Source: Pomphorhynchus laevis (lineage: Eukaryota; Acanthocephala; Palaeacanthocephala; Echinorhynchida; Pomphorhynchidae). Taken from it: 64,000 nucleotides of DNA. The notes beneath the pieces were generated by a model that saw only the letters and a list, made by a program, of their open reading frames with translations, was not told the DNA's origin and ran no database searches. The stretch spans positions 243,139 to 307,138 of the forward strand of contig WNNJ02003704.1 in the NCBI GenBank assembly GCA_012934845.2, written 5' to 3'. Below, one piece after another: positions 1-11,639 of the stretch (positions within the stretch are counted from its first letter, which is position 1; each line of letters begins with the position of its first letter). A program made the translations under genes and the position numbers.

Positions 1-961
1 CGATTGTAAATGATGATTTCCAAACCTAAGCATTAATTCTTATATAGTTCTCAAATTAATTCGTACTTGATCTGAAGGGCTACATATATCGAGTGTTGTC
101 ATGTAGAGACTTCTAAAAATACGCGTGCAACAATCTATTATTATTTTTGATCCTTACGAACTCATTAAGTCATTTTACAACGCTATTAGTCTTATTCAGT
201 GTTTTTTAATCAAGTATGTACGTATCGAAGTTGTATGAGTGAGTTTCATTTCCATACAAAAACTGAGTTCAAAATTCATTTCAGAATATTTCCGAAAACT
301 ATAGATTTTTCATTCCCATTCGTATAGATTGTTTATCATAGAATAAGTACTTAATATTTTTGCTTGTTGATATTTCTTTCATCAAAATTATCCTCGGCCC
401 AAACACCGTCCAAGCTATTTCCCATTGTATTTAATTTCCCTGTTTAGTCTCATCCACATGTATAATGACATCTTAACTACTAATACGTTGATCATTCGTA
501 TCCCGAATTGATAACACCCAATTTCGAAAATGTTGTAAGAAAGCCGTGATCATGCGGGAGCAGTAACAAGTTCATCTAACGATATGCGTTTGTTGTTACT
601 TATTCAATTTGTATTTAATCATGTGCATATTGTGTCATAATTTCGATAACTTGCCACTAAATTTTAAATTTTAAACTAGCATCCTCTTTCGACAATAAAA
701 ATGTTTCATAAATTTGTCGGTATCATGTATCCACAGTTTGAGCGTAATAACTTCTCATATAATAAAAGACTAACGCTACCTGGTCTTCGTCAAACAGAAC
801 ACTTTATATATAATTGGACATGTGTTGTGTTATAATTGGCTAATTTAGAGAGCTTGGTATAAGCAATAAGATCACTTAGCTAAAGCTCTATATTGTAGCA
901 ACCTATTTTATATATTAAAAAGATTTAAATATCTTAATCTCAAAAGAAATTTTTATAACCC
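1..961. other. AT-rich sequence, no gene seen
   Basis: No open frame, splice-flanked exon or recognisable repeat was found here. It is non-coding AT-rich DNA. Confidence 0.6.
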
Positions 962-1015
962 ATATTACATATTCATTCGATTGTGATTTATCACAATCGA
1001 ATGAATATGTAATAT
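962..1015. repeat. Perfect hairpin, 25-bp arms
   Basis: The arms at 962-986 and 991-1015 are exact reverse complements with a 4-base spacer. The right arm overlaps the 44-bp duplication that starts at 1003, so the palindrome may be a by-product of the insertion next to it. Confidence 0.85.
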
Positions 1016-1180
1016 TGTTGTTATAACTGTGCCTCTATTAGTTCATGCACTGCCTTCACGATCCAACCTTCAGACAAGTGGTTGACGGAAAAAAATTATA
1101 TTGTTCTTTCTTGTCGAGAAATTGTTTTTGTTGATTGAATATGTAATATAGTTGTTATAACTACGCCGCTATTAGTTTAT
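1003..1180 (+). mobile_element. 5'-truncated LINE tail between 44-bp direct repeats
   Basis: Positions 1047-1136 match the last ~90 bp of the LINE copies at 9.8 kb (minus) and 30.9 kb (plus), including the shared stretch CACTGCC-TCACGA-CC and the tail after it. The fragment lies between two 44-bp direct repeats (1003-1046 and 1137-1180) that differ at about five positions. This is the pattern expected from target-primed insertion with an unusually long target-site duplication. It has no coding capacity. Confidence 0.6.
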
Positions 1181-2040
1181 ATATTTTGATATTAATAATA
1201 ATTAATTTGAAATATTATGTGTATTTTGTACTTTAAATGATTTTGATCACTTAATTGAACTGTCACGATTTTTCTCTGTCGGGTATGTCTTTATTTCACA
1301 CATTTACCGTGAACGTTTAATCATCTTTTTATTTTAATAACTTTAGATTAATCTAGTTTTTAATAAATTGTGTTACTAAAATTTTTTAATTAAAAATATT
1401 TTTGGTATATTCTTTAAAAAACTATATATACTGAGATAAACAATAACATCTATATTTTATAGTTTATATTTTTTGTATAATTTTATTTTTAATAATCGAA
1501 ATCTGAATTAATTTATCAATTCAGATAAAAATTCAGATATTTTGCAAAAAATATTTCTAATATACATTGAAAGGTTAAAATACACCAAAACTATTTTAAA
1601 ATGCACTAAATGATTGAATTGATTAAACAATTAACTAGTCAGAATATAAACAATTCCGGAAAAATGATGCAAATCCAAATAATATTAATCAGATAATGTA
1701 ACTGAGGCTATATTAATAAATTATAAATTGATAAAAATTTTATTTTAAAATTTTTAAAAATTTTATTAAAAATTATAAATTATTATGTTGTTTCATAAAT
1801 TTAAAATTGTAATTATCTTTAACCCGTTGAAGGGTTAAAACTGTCTTAATTATAAATACTTTAAAGATAAAATTCTAATTGTTTAACTGATTACAATAAT
1901 TATCATTCAATAATATTACTTACAACTTTCTAAAGAAAACCTACGATCGACATGTGTTCTCTTTATATCACAACTCAATGCGGATTGAATATCAGACTAA
2001 CCGACCTCATCGACGTTTCATTAAATGATCGCACTGACGC
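1181..2040. other. AT-rich sequence, no gene seen
   Basis: AT-rich, with short direct and inverted A/T runs. I see no coding or RNA gene. Confidence 0.6.
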
Positions 2041-2047
2041 TGAAATT

Positions 2048-4570
2048 TTAGCTGCTATCGAACCGCTGTGTCGTTAAATGGTCATCAATATTCAGGTTAC
2101 AAGACTTGACAGAACCGAATAGGCCAATCAACAAGAGAATCGAGTCGAATAAGCCCTTATTAAGCCAAGGATGGGTACAGTGCTCAGTTTGTCGCAGACT
2201 CTTCGTCGCTAACGCTTTCAAAGTTGTACGAAAACACTGTCCAACGTCAGACTGTCGCGTACATGGACTTCCGTATGTCATAAATCTATACAACACTAAC
2301 TCGTCCAGATATATTCATGAGACTGCCGTATCATATGGCGAAAGCACCGATCACTCTTTTTTATTCGAAGAGCTGTTTGTACGTCATGCAGTGACGCAAC
2401 CTTGATGCTGACTGGCGACGCAGCTTTCGCCGCATTGCAGCAAAAACACCTCGACAGGCGAACCGCCAGTACCCAATCTCCTATACAATTTCATGCCCCA
2501 ACAGCCAAATTCTTATCGTCGAGTCGCTTCTTTAGGCACTGTTCTTTTTCCCCGTCACCGGCTGGCGGACTCGACAGCCTAAGTCCTGCTCATTTGGCAG
2601 ACTTGTTGGTATATTAGACCGAACTATCTGCAATGAGATTAGCCACGTCACTGGTTAGCCTGCTGAAAATTTTGTTATCAGACTATATACCGACCTTAAT
2701 CTCTCCAATTGTGTGTAAAGTTAAACTACTAGCCTTTTGCATGAAAGATTGAGGAGTTCGCCAGATTGCTGTAGGCTTTACAATAAGGCGGAAACTTCAA
2801 AAATCGCAAGCAAGTACGCCACGGAAATGATGGTTAACAGGCTACTCTCAGTCCAGCTCGGTGTAGATGTACAGCGAGGAATCGAGGCAGCAATCCACGC
2901 AACAAGATCGTTTTTTGCCCAGCACAGCTATCACTTCAAAAATGCTGGTGAAACGTGATTTCTGCAATGCGTTTAACTGCATAAAGCGTGATTTATTTTT
3001 GAACTGTTTTCAGAGATATTCCAGATATCCTATCTTACGTTCACACGTGCTACGATAAGCCGATCCGTTTATTTTTGGCGACACCATTTTTGAGTCCCAG
3101 GAAATCGTTCAACAGGGAGAGCCACGGGAGCTACTTCTGTTCTGCCTTTCAGTTAAGACTTGGCACAAAGCATAAGCGCCATTCTGAACATATGGTATCT
3201 GGGCAACTGCGAACAGGGTGGATCTGCCTCGTCTCTGGTTTCAAATATTCTCGAAGTTCATAGGCTCAGCACCTAAATCGGATTAGAGCTCCTCGCGGAG
3301 AAATGCGAAGTCTTAACTAAGAGCGAAGAAGTTTGGCAAACAATATATCACATTCCTGGCTGGAAATCGATTCCACCGTCAGACGCTTCTCTGCTGAGTG
3401 CCCTGATCTGCCGCGATACCCAAATCGGCAAGGCAGTTAGTAAATGAAGCCGTTAGCGAGCTAATTCAAGCGAAAATCTGACTGACCAAACTCAACAAGC
3501 ATGACAATTGTTCCTGTTACGAGACAGCATTAGTATACCAAAGATAGGCTTCTTACTAATAAGTTCCCCGTGTTTCGAAAGTGTGAAATGGTCACTGTTC
3601 GACGAAGAACTAATATGGCTAATTTCAGTCATTCTGAATATTCCCTTACAAGATAAAGCGTGGAATCAGACGACGCTTTCGGTAAGATTAGGCGGTCTAA
3701 TACTTCGATCAACCACTGAAAATGCAATTCCAGCATTCGCGTAATCGATCCTCAGATCCAAAGATCTGATTGAGTTGCTACTTCGAAACACAACGATAAG
3801 CGCGGCTAAAAGCATCCCGATTGTATCGATGCCATCAGCCCCTGGAGCGCAAAGTATTGCCCTACCGGTTCTTCGAAACCAATTATTTAAACTGATGGAC
3901 GGACGAAACAGAAACAACACAAGGCCGTGTCCGCATGATTGTTGTTACTTCTCATTACGCCTGTATCTTTATTGAAGCTATCGAAATATCCTCAGTGGGT
4001 ACACGCATAGACGATCAATTACTATCTCTAGCCGTTACACTGAGTTAAGAAATTTACAGCAGCCATCCCAATTTATAAGCATGTGGCGAACCCGTAGATC
4101 GAGGAAGCGCAAACGCTCTCGATTGACGACGGTCAAAGGCGCATTTTCTCCGTCATTCAGCTGTCAACGAGCTAGTGAGAAAGGCACTTCAAACCTTTGT
4201 CATTCCATCCAAACTCGAAGCAGTTGGTCTGTCGCGAAATGATGGCAAGAAGTCGGACGGTGCTACGTTTTCACTGTGGGACCCAAGTCGAATCCTACTG
4301 TTGGACTTACCTGTCGAAACACCTTTGCCTCCAGCTACAAATCCCACGCAGTATCCACGGCCGGCGCAGTCGCTCGATGCTCCGAAGAAAAGAAAATGAC
4401 CAAATACAGTAGTCACGACAAGCGCCAGTACGAATTTACTCCAATCGCAGTCAAAGCCTTGGCGCCTTTCGGTCCATCCGCAATTAAGTTCCTGGAATCT
4501 CTAGTAGCAAAGCTCTCTAAATACACAGGGGAAACGTGTCCGCATATGGCTGATGTAGCGTCTTAGTACT
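2048..4570 (+). mobile_element. Decayed reverse-transcriptase retroelement with nuclease-like C-terminus
   Basis: Plus-strand frames read in order as one retroelement polyprotein now in pieces. There is a Cys-rich N-terminal part (2106-2405; CSVC and a later Cys/His cluster), then RT-like blocks around 2740-3260 (GIEAAIHATRSFFAQHS, then DFCNAFNCIKRD, which fits the RT palm, then a degenerate GDP-type turn). A downstream RT-associated region runs 3500-3750, and the C-terminal part (4120-4570) carries E-A-V-G-L-S-R-N-D-G, S-D-G and L-L-D-L, resembling a PD-(D/E)XK restriction-like endonuclease. No terminal repeats are visible, so a non-LTR element is most likely. Frame changes and stops make it a pseudogene. 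It is related in layout to the minus-strand element at 13-15.8 kb. Family placement rests on recalled motifs, not on a search. Confidence 0.65.
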
Positions 4571-5135
4571 GCCATAAAATGGAGCAATGCGACATGTTTC
4601 AAAGAACCAATTGAAGAATCTGCGCTCGAAATTTTAATTTAAAAGTTATTTCAACTAATATTTAAATATCTTTATCTGAAAAATAATTTCTATTAAAATA
4701 AATTTTAACCGATTAATAGATACAAAAATTTAGTAGAATAAAGATTGTAGGTCATCATAGAAAGCTCTTATGATCTATTCATCATAGTATAAAAATCAAC
4801 TAAAGATAATCTTAAAAATGATTTTATATTATTTACAGGATTTAATGATATTCCATTATTTACAGGAAATAAATTTAAAAATGAAAATATTTTGATGTTA
4901 AGAAACATCGCTGAGTAAAAATACCTTATGTATTTTATGAACCGATTGGAATAAATATTGGAGTTCATCAGAAGGAACTGCTATACTATCAAATATAGTC
5001 ATCATTTCTTAACACAACATAACAATGGGTTCTATCAAATTAATAATCCTCGCATTTATATGATCAAAACTGAAATGGCAAGACGCCCCGTATGAGTCAG
5101 AAAATTTATTGAATTTTCGATTCCAGTTTGAAATC
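4571..5135. other. Non-coding, with possible RT-element 3'-end remnant
   Basis: Nothing coding is convincing. Around 4975-5045 (minus strand) the sequence loosely matches the structured 3' end of the RT family found at 52.5 and 54.8 kb (GAACCCATTG...TATAGCAGTTCC), so it may be a decayed 3' fragment. Confidence 0.35.
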
Positions 5136-5256
5136 TGTCGTAATGTAAACGAAGTCTAAACCAAAGAGGTTTTATTTATCAATCTAGAAAACAATCAGTT
5201 TATAAAAGCAGTTATAGATACTCATGTCAATTAGAGATTATTGACTATATACTACA
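5136..5256 (-). repeat. Short LTR (3' LTR of the gypsy element)
   Basis: A 121-bp terminal direct repeat, unusually short for an LTR. It pairs with 8932-9052. Confidence 0.9.
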
Positions 5257-8200
5257 TTCTTCCTCTACATAATAGTTTGAAAGATAAGCAGGTTGACCTC
5301 GCTGTCTTTTACTTCTTCGTACCTCGTTGTTAGATTGGTTGACTTGAGTAGTAATCGTCTGCATATCCAAATTCAAGTTTGATTGGGTTGATGTAGCTTC
5401 TTCGTTGCTATTTCCGTCCATTGCTTGGGAGGAGGCTTCCTCAAAGTTTGATAAGTTAAGATCTTGGCTTATGGATGTCGTTGTTGGATGTAGGAATTCC
5501 TTTTGGTTAGTATTGTTTGACTCTGCTAATGTCGTTCCATCTTCTGGCCCGGACCACGACAATGATAGTTGATCTTCAGGGCAAGGTGCTAAGTCCCGCG
5601 TTGAAACCGTGGAAACGTGCCTATTTTTTAGTTGTATTCTAGCGTAGTGCTGGTTCGATTCTAGCAACAGTGCTTCTTGTACCACATTGTCTCATTTATT
5701 ACGACAACGAACCAGAACCGGCCCCAAATTTAAAAGCCAACTTGGTAGCGAACGGCCTGTTGAAGATCCTCGGTCGTACTTGAACATACGTTCATGAGGC
5801 GTTGCGTTGGTAGATGTACACAGCAAACACCGAATTGAGTTCAGCACAGAAGGCAAAACTGACGCCCAAGACTGTATTGGTAATTTCGCATCCAACACCG
5901 ATAACTGAATTCCACGCCATATCGTTCCATTTAATCGCTCACATTGGCCATTGCCCCGCGGATTGTAAGAAGAAGTTTGGCTTGTAGCAATCCCAAGTGA
6001 AGATGTAAACACTTTGAATTCGCGTGACACAAAAGCGCTTCCTCGGTCTGAGTGCAAATATTTCGGTGTCCCAAAAAGGTAGAAAAGCTGCTTTAAGCAT
6101 GTTATAACTGATTCGGCAGAAGTATCGCAACACGGAAATGCCCACGGAAACCTTGAAAACTCATCGACGACCGTCAGTATATATTTTGCGTTTGTTTTAC
6201 TGGGAAGTTGACCCTTGAAGTCGATTGACAAACGTTCAAACGGTTGAAGTGATTTGATTAAGACGCTGGTGGGAGGACGATAGAATCTCGGCTTTATCTT
6301 TGCACACGTTGAACAAGAGTTTACAACTTCCCGTATATCACTTGAAGAAAATGGCAAATTCTTCGACATCACATAATGCCACAATCTTGTCTGACCAGGA
6401 TGACATAGTGAACGGTGTAATTTTATTAAGTCGGATTGAGAAGTGGTAACGCCGGAGCATGCTAGTCGTGATAAAGCGTCCGCTGCTACGTTGTCAACGC
6501 CGGGACGATAAATGATCTCAAAGCGAAATTGGGATAACTCTAATCGCCAGCGTTCAATTTTTTCATTTTTTATCCTATTCGAATGTGAAGACATCATATA
6601 AGCAACTGATCTTTGATCTGTAATAACTCGAAATGGACGTCCAATGAGGTAGTTACGCCATTCTTTAAGAGCTTCAATTATTGCCAGAGCTTCTAATTCA
6701 ATCGCTGGATTGCGCTTTTCATGTTTGGACAGTACTCGCGAAAAAAAGCAACTGGTCTACCACGCTGGCTCAAGGTAGCCGCTATCGCTACTTTTGATGC
6801 ATCTGTCTCTACTTCAAACGGTAAATTTTCATCTATACACGAACGGCAGGCACACATTAAAGCTGCTTTTATATCCTTCAAGCTCTTCATTGCTGATTCA
6901 CCCATGGGAAAATTTGTCTCTGTAGCAAAATCTCGAGCGCGGTGCGCAAAACCAGGTATCCAGCGACAATAGTAAGTTAACAACCCCCGCAGATGGGAAT
7001 ATTCGGTTGCATCCGTCGGATTCTTGAGCTCGAAGATTGGTCTAGTTCGTCGTGGGTCGGGCTTAATCATTCCGTTCTCAATACACTGTCCCAAAACGCT
7101 TATTGACTCGGATGCGAACACACTCTTGGTTTCGTTTAATGTTAGATGGTATTTTCTTGCCATGGCTAAGAATTTCTGGAGGTTTGCGTTATGCTCTTCC
7201 CTATTCTTTCCTGCAATTAAAATGTCGTCGAGATACGAAAAAACACCAGACAATGCTTCTCTGTCAATTAGACTATTCATGATGCGCTGGAACACTGCTA
7301 CACCGTTTGTGAGCCCGAAAGGCACTCGTTTGTATTGATAAAGGCCTCCAGCAGCCTCGAAAGCGGTGAACTCTTTTTCGGATTGTAAAATAGGTAGTTG
7401 ATTGTAGGCATCTTTCATATCCACGCATGAGAATATTCGATAGTTCGAAAGCTTGTCTATTAAATCACCCGTTCGTGGCAAGGGAAATGCGTCGAGCAAT
7501 GTGTACGATTGATCGTCCGTGAATAGTCGATCACCATTCTTTGTTTTCCCTGAGAATTTGTAACAATGAGTGCTTGTGTCCTCCAGGGGGATGAACTTGG
7601 TTCTATGATGCCGTTTTCGAGAAGTCTCTTTACTTCAGATTTAATAAATGCGTCCTGACTAGGAGTTCGTCGACAAGGTTTTGTTTGCAATGGACGAATA
7701 TCGATACTCCTAGGTTCAAATAACGGATGTGGTTCAACATGCATTGCTTCCAGGGCCCAAATAACAATCGGTGCATTGCATTCCTCCAAACTCCAGTGCA
7801 AGATGCTTGAAACGCCTGAGAAAAGGATGGCCCAAAATTACATCAGCACAAAGGTTGTCTAGAACAAAACACTTGACACCATAATATTTTTCGCCCATTA
7901 GCTCCAAATCGAGAGCAACTGTTTCCCTCAAAACGCTTTGAAAAGAAGACGATGCCATCCGAGCAATTTCGTAACACTTAGTAGTTGACCGTTTACAACG
8001 TTTTATCATGTTTGACGATATAAAATTTGAACTGCTACCAGTATCTATCAGAGCATTCATTTTGATACCGTAAGCCATTATAGAAACCATGGCGTTCTTG
8101 AGACCCGGAGAAGAAAGCTGTGAAATTTGAGCAATCTCTATTGAATTCAAGTCAATCGAATTGCGCTTCCTGGACATGCACATTTTGGCAAAATGACCGA

Positions 8201-8931
8201 CTTTTTGACACGATCGGCATTTAACTTTTAGCGCCGGGCATTGGGCTCGAGGATGTTTTGCATTTCCACAGAAGAAACAAGATTGACGGGTAGCATTAAC
8301 TTGAATTGCCGGAGAGTCGTCCGTCATATTTTCACTACTAGCTGCAACATTAATAGGATCCATCATTTGCACAGGTTGACAAGAGTACGAGTTAGCTTGT
8401 AATTCGGCCTGTTCAAGCGATCGAGCAGCTTGATAAGCGTCGTCCAGCGAAAGCTTTGACCGCTCCAATAAACGTTGACGGATGCTCGAAGAAGCCAACC
8501 CTCGAATAAACAAATGGCGAACGTACTCATCGTGATAACGCTTCGCATTTACATCCTCAAAATCACATAATTTTGCTAAATGCAGTAGTTCATGTAGAAA
8601 CTGATCAATGGTTTGTGGATAAGCTTGCTTGTACGTTGACAAGACGTGTCGTTGAAACACCACATTGCGCGGCTTTACGAACAAAGCCTCTAGAGCAAGC
8701 ATTGCATCTGCAAATATTTCGGTAGACTCGATGTATCGAAACAGATCTGCACTGATCAGGTTCGTTAATAGTGGCATTTTATGCTCTTCTCTAAGATCGG
8801 GAATACAAGAAAGAAACGCATTTAATCGAGTTTTCCAATGCCTCCACTGTGTTTCTGAATCCGTCGAATCCTTTGACAATGAAAGCACATCTGGTTTCAA
8901 CAGCTCGTCCATAACAAATTGATAAATAAAT

Positions 8932-9052
8932 TGTCGTAATGTAAACGAAGTCTAAACCAAAGAGGTTTTATTTATCAATCTAGAAAACAATCAGTTTATA
9001 AAAACAGTTATAGATACTCATGTCAATTAAAGATTATTGACTATATACCACA
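8932..9052 (-). repeat. Short LTR (5' LTR of the gypsy element)
   Basis: The 121-bp partner of 5136-5256. AAATC follows it as the second copy of the target duplication. Confidence 0.9.
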
Positions 9053-9229
9053 AAATCATAATCAGAAATTGAAATTAGCTAGAACACTAATTATCTAGAA
9101 CACTAAATTTTCTTGAACACTTATAAATTTTCTCGCATTTATAAATTATTAATTTGTGCTAAAAAGAAAAATGCTCAACGACCAAATAATATTCATCAGA
9201 TCACATTAAGAAAATCCATTCGTATAGCT

Positions 9230-9570
9230 GAATATTTTTAAAAAACCGTTTACATTTTTGTTGAGCATTTTTCATTTTGAACAACTTTCTTTTTACAAAG
9301 AAGCAAACAGTTAGTTTGCAATTCAAAATCGCTTTTCTAATAAAATTACATATTCGGTGTTTATTGTTACCGATTATTTTGAGCATCATTTCTTTTAAGG
9401 TTATGTTCATAATTTGTCTTTACGTCAATGGAATATTAAATAGAAAATTCATCCTTAGCAATCACTTATCCAAATAGTTGAACATTTTTGAAAAACCGTT
9501 TACATTTTTGTTGAGTATTTTGCATGTTGAACATTTTCCTTGTATCAAAGAAGCAAACAGTTAGTCTCAA
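9230..9570. repeat. Two diverged copies of a ~95-bp repeat
   Basis: About 9230-9322 and 9477-9567 share a core (AAAAACCGTTTACATTTTTG and, later, AAGAAGCAAACAGTTAGT) at an offset near 247 bp. The small open frames across them are by-products of the repeat. The flanks 9053-9230 and 9570-9800 show nothing else. Confidence 0.7.
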
Positions 9571-9814
9571 CAACCTAGGCTTTTCAAACATTGCCTTTTC
9601 ATAATAAAAAACATTCAATATAATTTCGTGGTAAATATTGATTTTTAAATTTAAATGTGTAAACATACACTTTTCTACTTATAAACTCTAAATTTGGTAG
9701 GAAAAATGTCTCCTTCATTTTGATATTTCTATAAATCAGATCAAGATGACTGAAGCCTACAATAACAATTTCTTGACAAGAAAAATAAAAAAATAATACA
9801 CAAGATTTTTATTG

Positions 9815-11000
9815 TCAACCACTGGTCCGGGTGTCGGGTTGTGGAGACTGTGTACGAACCAAGCGACTCCAGACATCGTGATCGTAGGCGGCAGACCATA
9901 GTTCTCTATCAGATAAACCAAAGCGGTCTTCGGCCAGTTTTGAGATTTGATATATCCACCGGTACCGAGGTCTACCTATAGGTCTCTTTCCAGAGAGTTC
10001 AACCTGAAAAGCCCTCTGAGGAAGGCGATCCCTAGACTTCCTCAGGACGTGTCCTAGCCACCTCAACTAACTTTCTTTGATGTGGAGAATCAGCGACTTT
10101 ACTCCGAGTCCATCGGAGTAAAGTCGCCCGAAGTCATTGAATCTTCGCCCGAAGATTCAACTCCAGCTCATCCACGACAGACATGTACAAAAAACGCATT
10201 GCTGTGTTAGCTACAAAGAACTGCTTCTCAATCTCCATGATGTTCCTGCCTTCCCTCGAGAATAATAGCCCAAGATATTTGTAATTATCCACATTAAGAA
10301 GAGCATTTCCCCCAATTCGGGTTGACATTGACACCTGAATCCGAGATGAACACACAGACAGTCTTGGAGGTACTAACCAACATTCTTGCTTGGCATTCCA
10401 TCGTAACTGGATCTTGTAGGCATTGTAAGTTATCATGACAAGTTAACTTGGCAACATCATCTGCAAAATGCATATATTTTATTATGATGGAACCGAACTG
10501 AAGATCGACATCCGACAGAGCAGCTCGTCTCGTATTTTTGTACATGTAAACAATAAACAAAAGTGGAGACAAATGACGACCCTGACGAAGCCCAACGCGT
10601 ACTGGAAATGATTCAGACTTCCTACCTAGGACACGAACACACGTCATACTTTGTTCATACAGAGAAGTCACATCTACCTGAAGATAGTAAGGTACTCCAA
10701 ACTTTCTTAGTACCTCCCACAATCTCTTCCGCAGAACTCGGTCGAACGCCTACTCTAAATCTACAAAGCACATATAGATTGGTTGAGCGAACTCACAAGC
10801 CTGTTTGAAGATAGCTAAAAGAGTAAAGAGGCTAATCCGTAGTTCCACGACCTGGACGAAAGGCACATTGCTCCTCTTGCAACTGTCTATCAACTATATG
10901 ATGTATCATTAACCCAAGAATTCTAGCGAATAGCTTACAAATTTGGCTACAAGAGTGATGCCCCATTAATTGGAACATACTCTTCGGTCATTATAGATCG
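9815..11000 (-). mobile_element. 5'-truncated LINE, reverse transcriptase to C-terminus
   Basis: Read on the minus strand, the blocks occur in the usual LINE order. They are an RT N-terminal block near 10.9 kb (LQEEQCAFRPGRGTTD), the palm (PIYMCFVDLE then AFDRV), VGLRQGRHLSPLLFIVYM, a degenerate FADD box (YMHFADDVAKL, ~10470), a thumb-like NYKYLGLLFSREGR (~10270), and the C-terminal RWLGHVLRKSRDRLPQRAF with GRPRYRW (~10060-9960). The frame changes several times, so the copy is dead. No endonuclease domain remains. A second copy lies at 30.07-30.95 kb (plus) and a tail fragment at 1.05 kb. The clade is not resolved; it resembles LINEs common in fish and other animals. Confidence 0.88.
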
Positions 11001-11114
11001 GTACCACCACCTCCAGTTGAATCGTTGGGAGAGGACAGAGGAAGCGTGAGAGTGATGCTTGAAAATAATTTTTAGAAAGAGGGGGCTGAGAAGGATTAGA
11101 TTGATAAGATTTGT

Positions 11115-11633
11115 TTAGGTGGATAAAGGAGGACGAGTGACGCGAGTGGGTGAGATCACGATAGGAGATCTGGCAGTTGAGGAAATAGAGGGAGTAGGTT
11201 TAACAGCGGAAGACATAGAAGATAAAGATAATATAGAGGGTGGCAAACAATTTGAGGAAAGGTTATGAGTGGAAGGATCGTGGAGGTTGGTGTTGGTGAT
11301 TTTGATTGATGGATGTATGTTATTGAGAAACGAGAGAGTAGGAACATGATAGAGGGTGTCGGGGAGTGAAGATGACAGTATTATACACAGTATATGCGTA
11401 TACATATACACAGTAAAGTGTATGTTGACAGGATCAGTGGGTGGAGGAAGAACATAGGAAACAACGGGGGTCTTTTGAGTGGACTTATTGGATGCTGATA
11501 TGTGCTTATTGGTGAGATTGTGGATTAGTTTGTTTGTACAAAATTCACATAGGAAGTATTCTTTAGACTTACTGTTGTCGCAAGCGATTGTGGTCCGGAC
11601 GCTGCAGTAGTGTGTCGAGCACTGTACTTGCAT
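11115..11633 (-). CDS. Unrecognised ORF with N-terminal Cys cluster
   Basis: A 172-residue open frame. The N-terminus has paired cysteines (C-x-x-x-x-C, a second C after ten residues, then CEFC near residue 32) that could bind zinc. The rest is rich in Pro, Ser and Thr and low in complexity. The local base composition is purine-rich on the plus strand, unlike the neighbours. It sits just upstream (minus sense) of the truncated LINE and could be the remains of an ORF1-type protein, but I cannot show this. Confidence 0.3.
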   Translation of the reverse strand: MQVQCSTHYCSVRTTIACDNSKSKEYFLCEFCTNKLIHNLTNKHISASNKSTQKTPVVSYVLPPPTDPVNIHFTVYMYTHILCIILSSSLPDTLYHVPTLSFLNNIHPSIKITNTNLHDPSTHNLSSNCLPPSILSLSSMSSAVKPTPSISSTARSPIVISPTRVTRPPLST

Positions 11634-11639
11634 TTGAGC

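Larger units (their letters stand above)
5136..9052 (-). mobile_element. Ty3/gypsy LTR retrotransposon, nearly full length, broken
   Basis: A fossil Ty3/gypsy element in minus orientation. Direct terminal repeats of 121 bp (5136-5256 and 8932-9052) start TGT and end ACA and differ at three positions. The element is flanked by a 5-bp target duplication, AAATC (5131-5135 and 9053-9057). Parts in order: gag with two zinc knuckles and a DTG aspartic protease (about 8.9-7.8 kb), reverse transcriptase with YLDD (about 7.8-6.9 kb), RNase H (about 6.9-6.5 kb), integrase with HHCC zinc finger and DDE core (about 6.4-5.7 kb), and a C-terminal extension to about 5.25 kb. There is no envelope gene and no chromodomain that I can see. 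The coding region is interrupted by a few breaks (roughly three or four). The low LTR divergence (~2.5%) suggests a fairly recent insertion. Confidence 0.95.

Noticed and set aside
2048-2296. Minus-strand ORF opposite the 2-kb retroelement
   Set aside because: It is the shadow of the plus-strand frame, which has the recognisable RT-element residues.
4768-4968. Possible transposase fragment on the plus strand (FTGFNDIPLFTG)
   Set aside because: Only a few residues resemble a DDE_Tnp_4-type entry motif, and nothing continues downstream.
9201-9666. Three small ORFs on both strands
   Set aside because: They lie across a duplicated AT-rich block and have no protein-like conservation between the copies.
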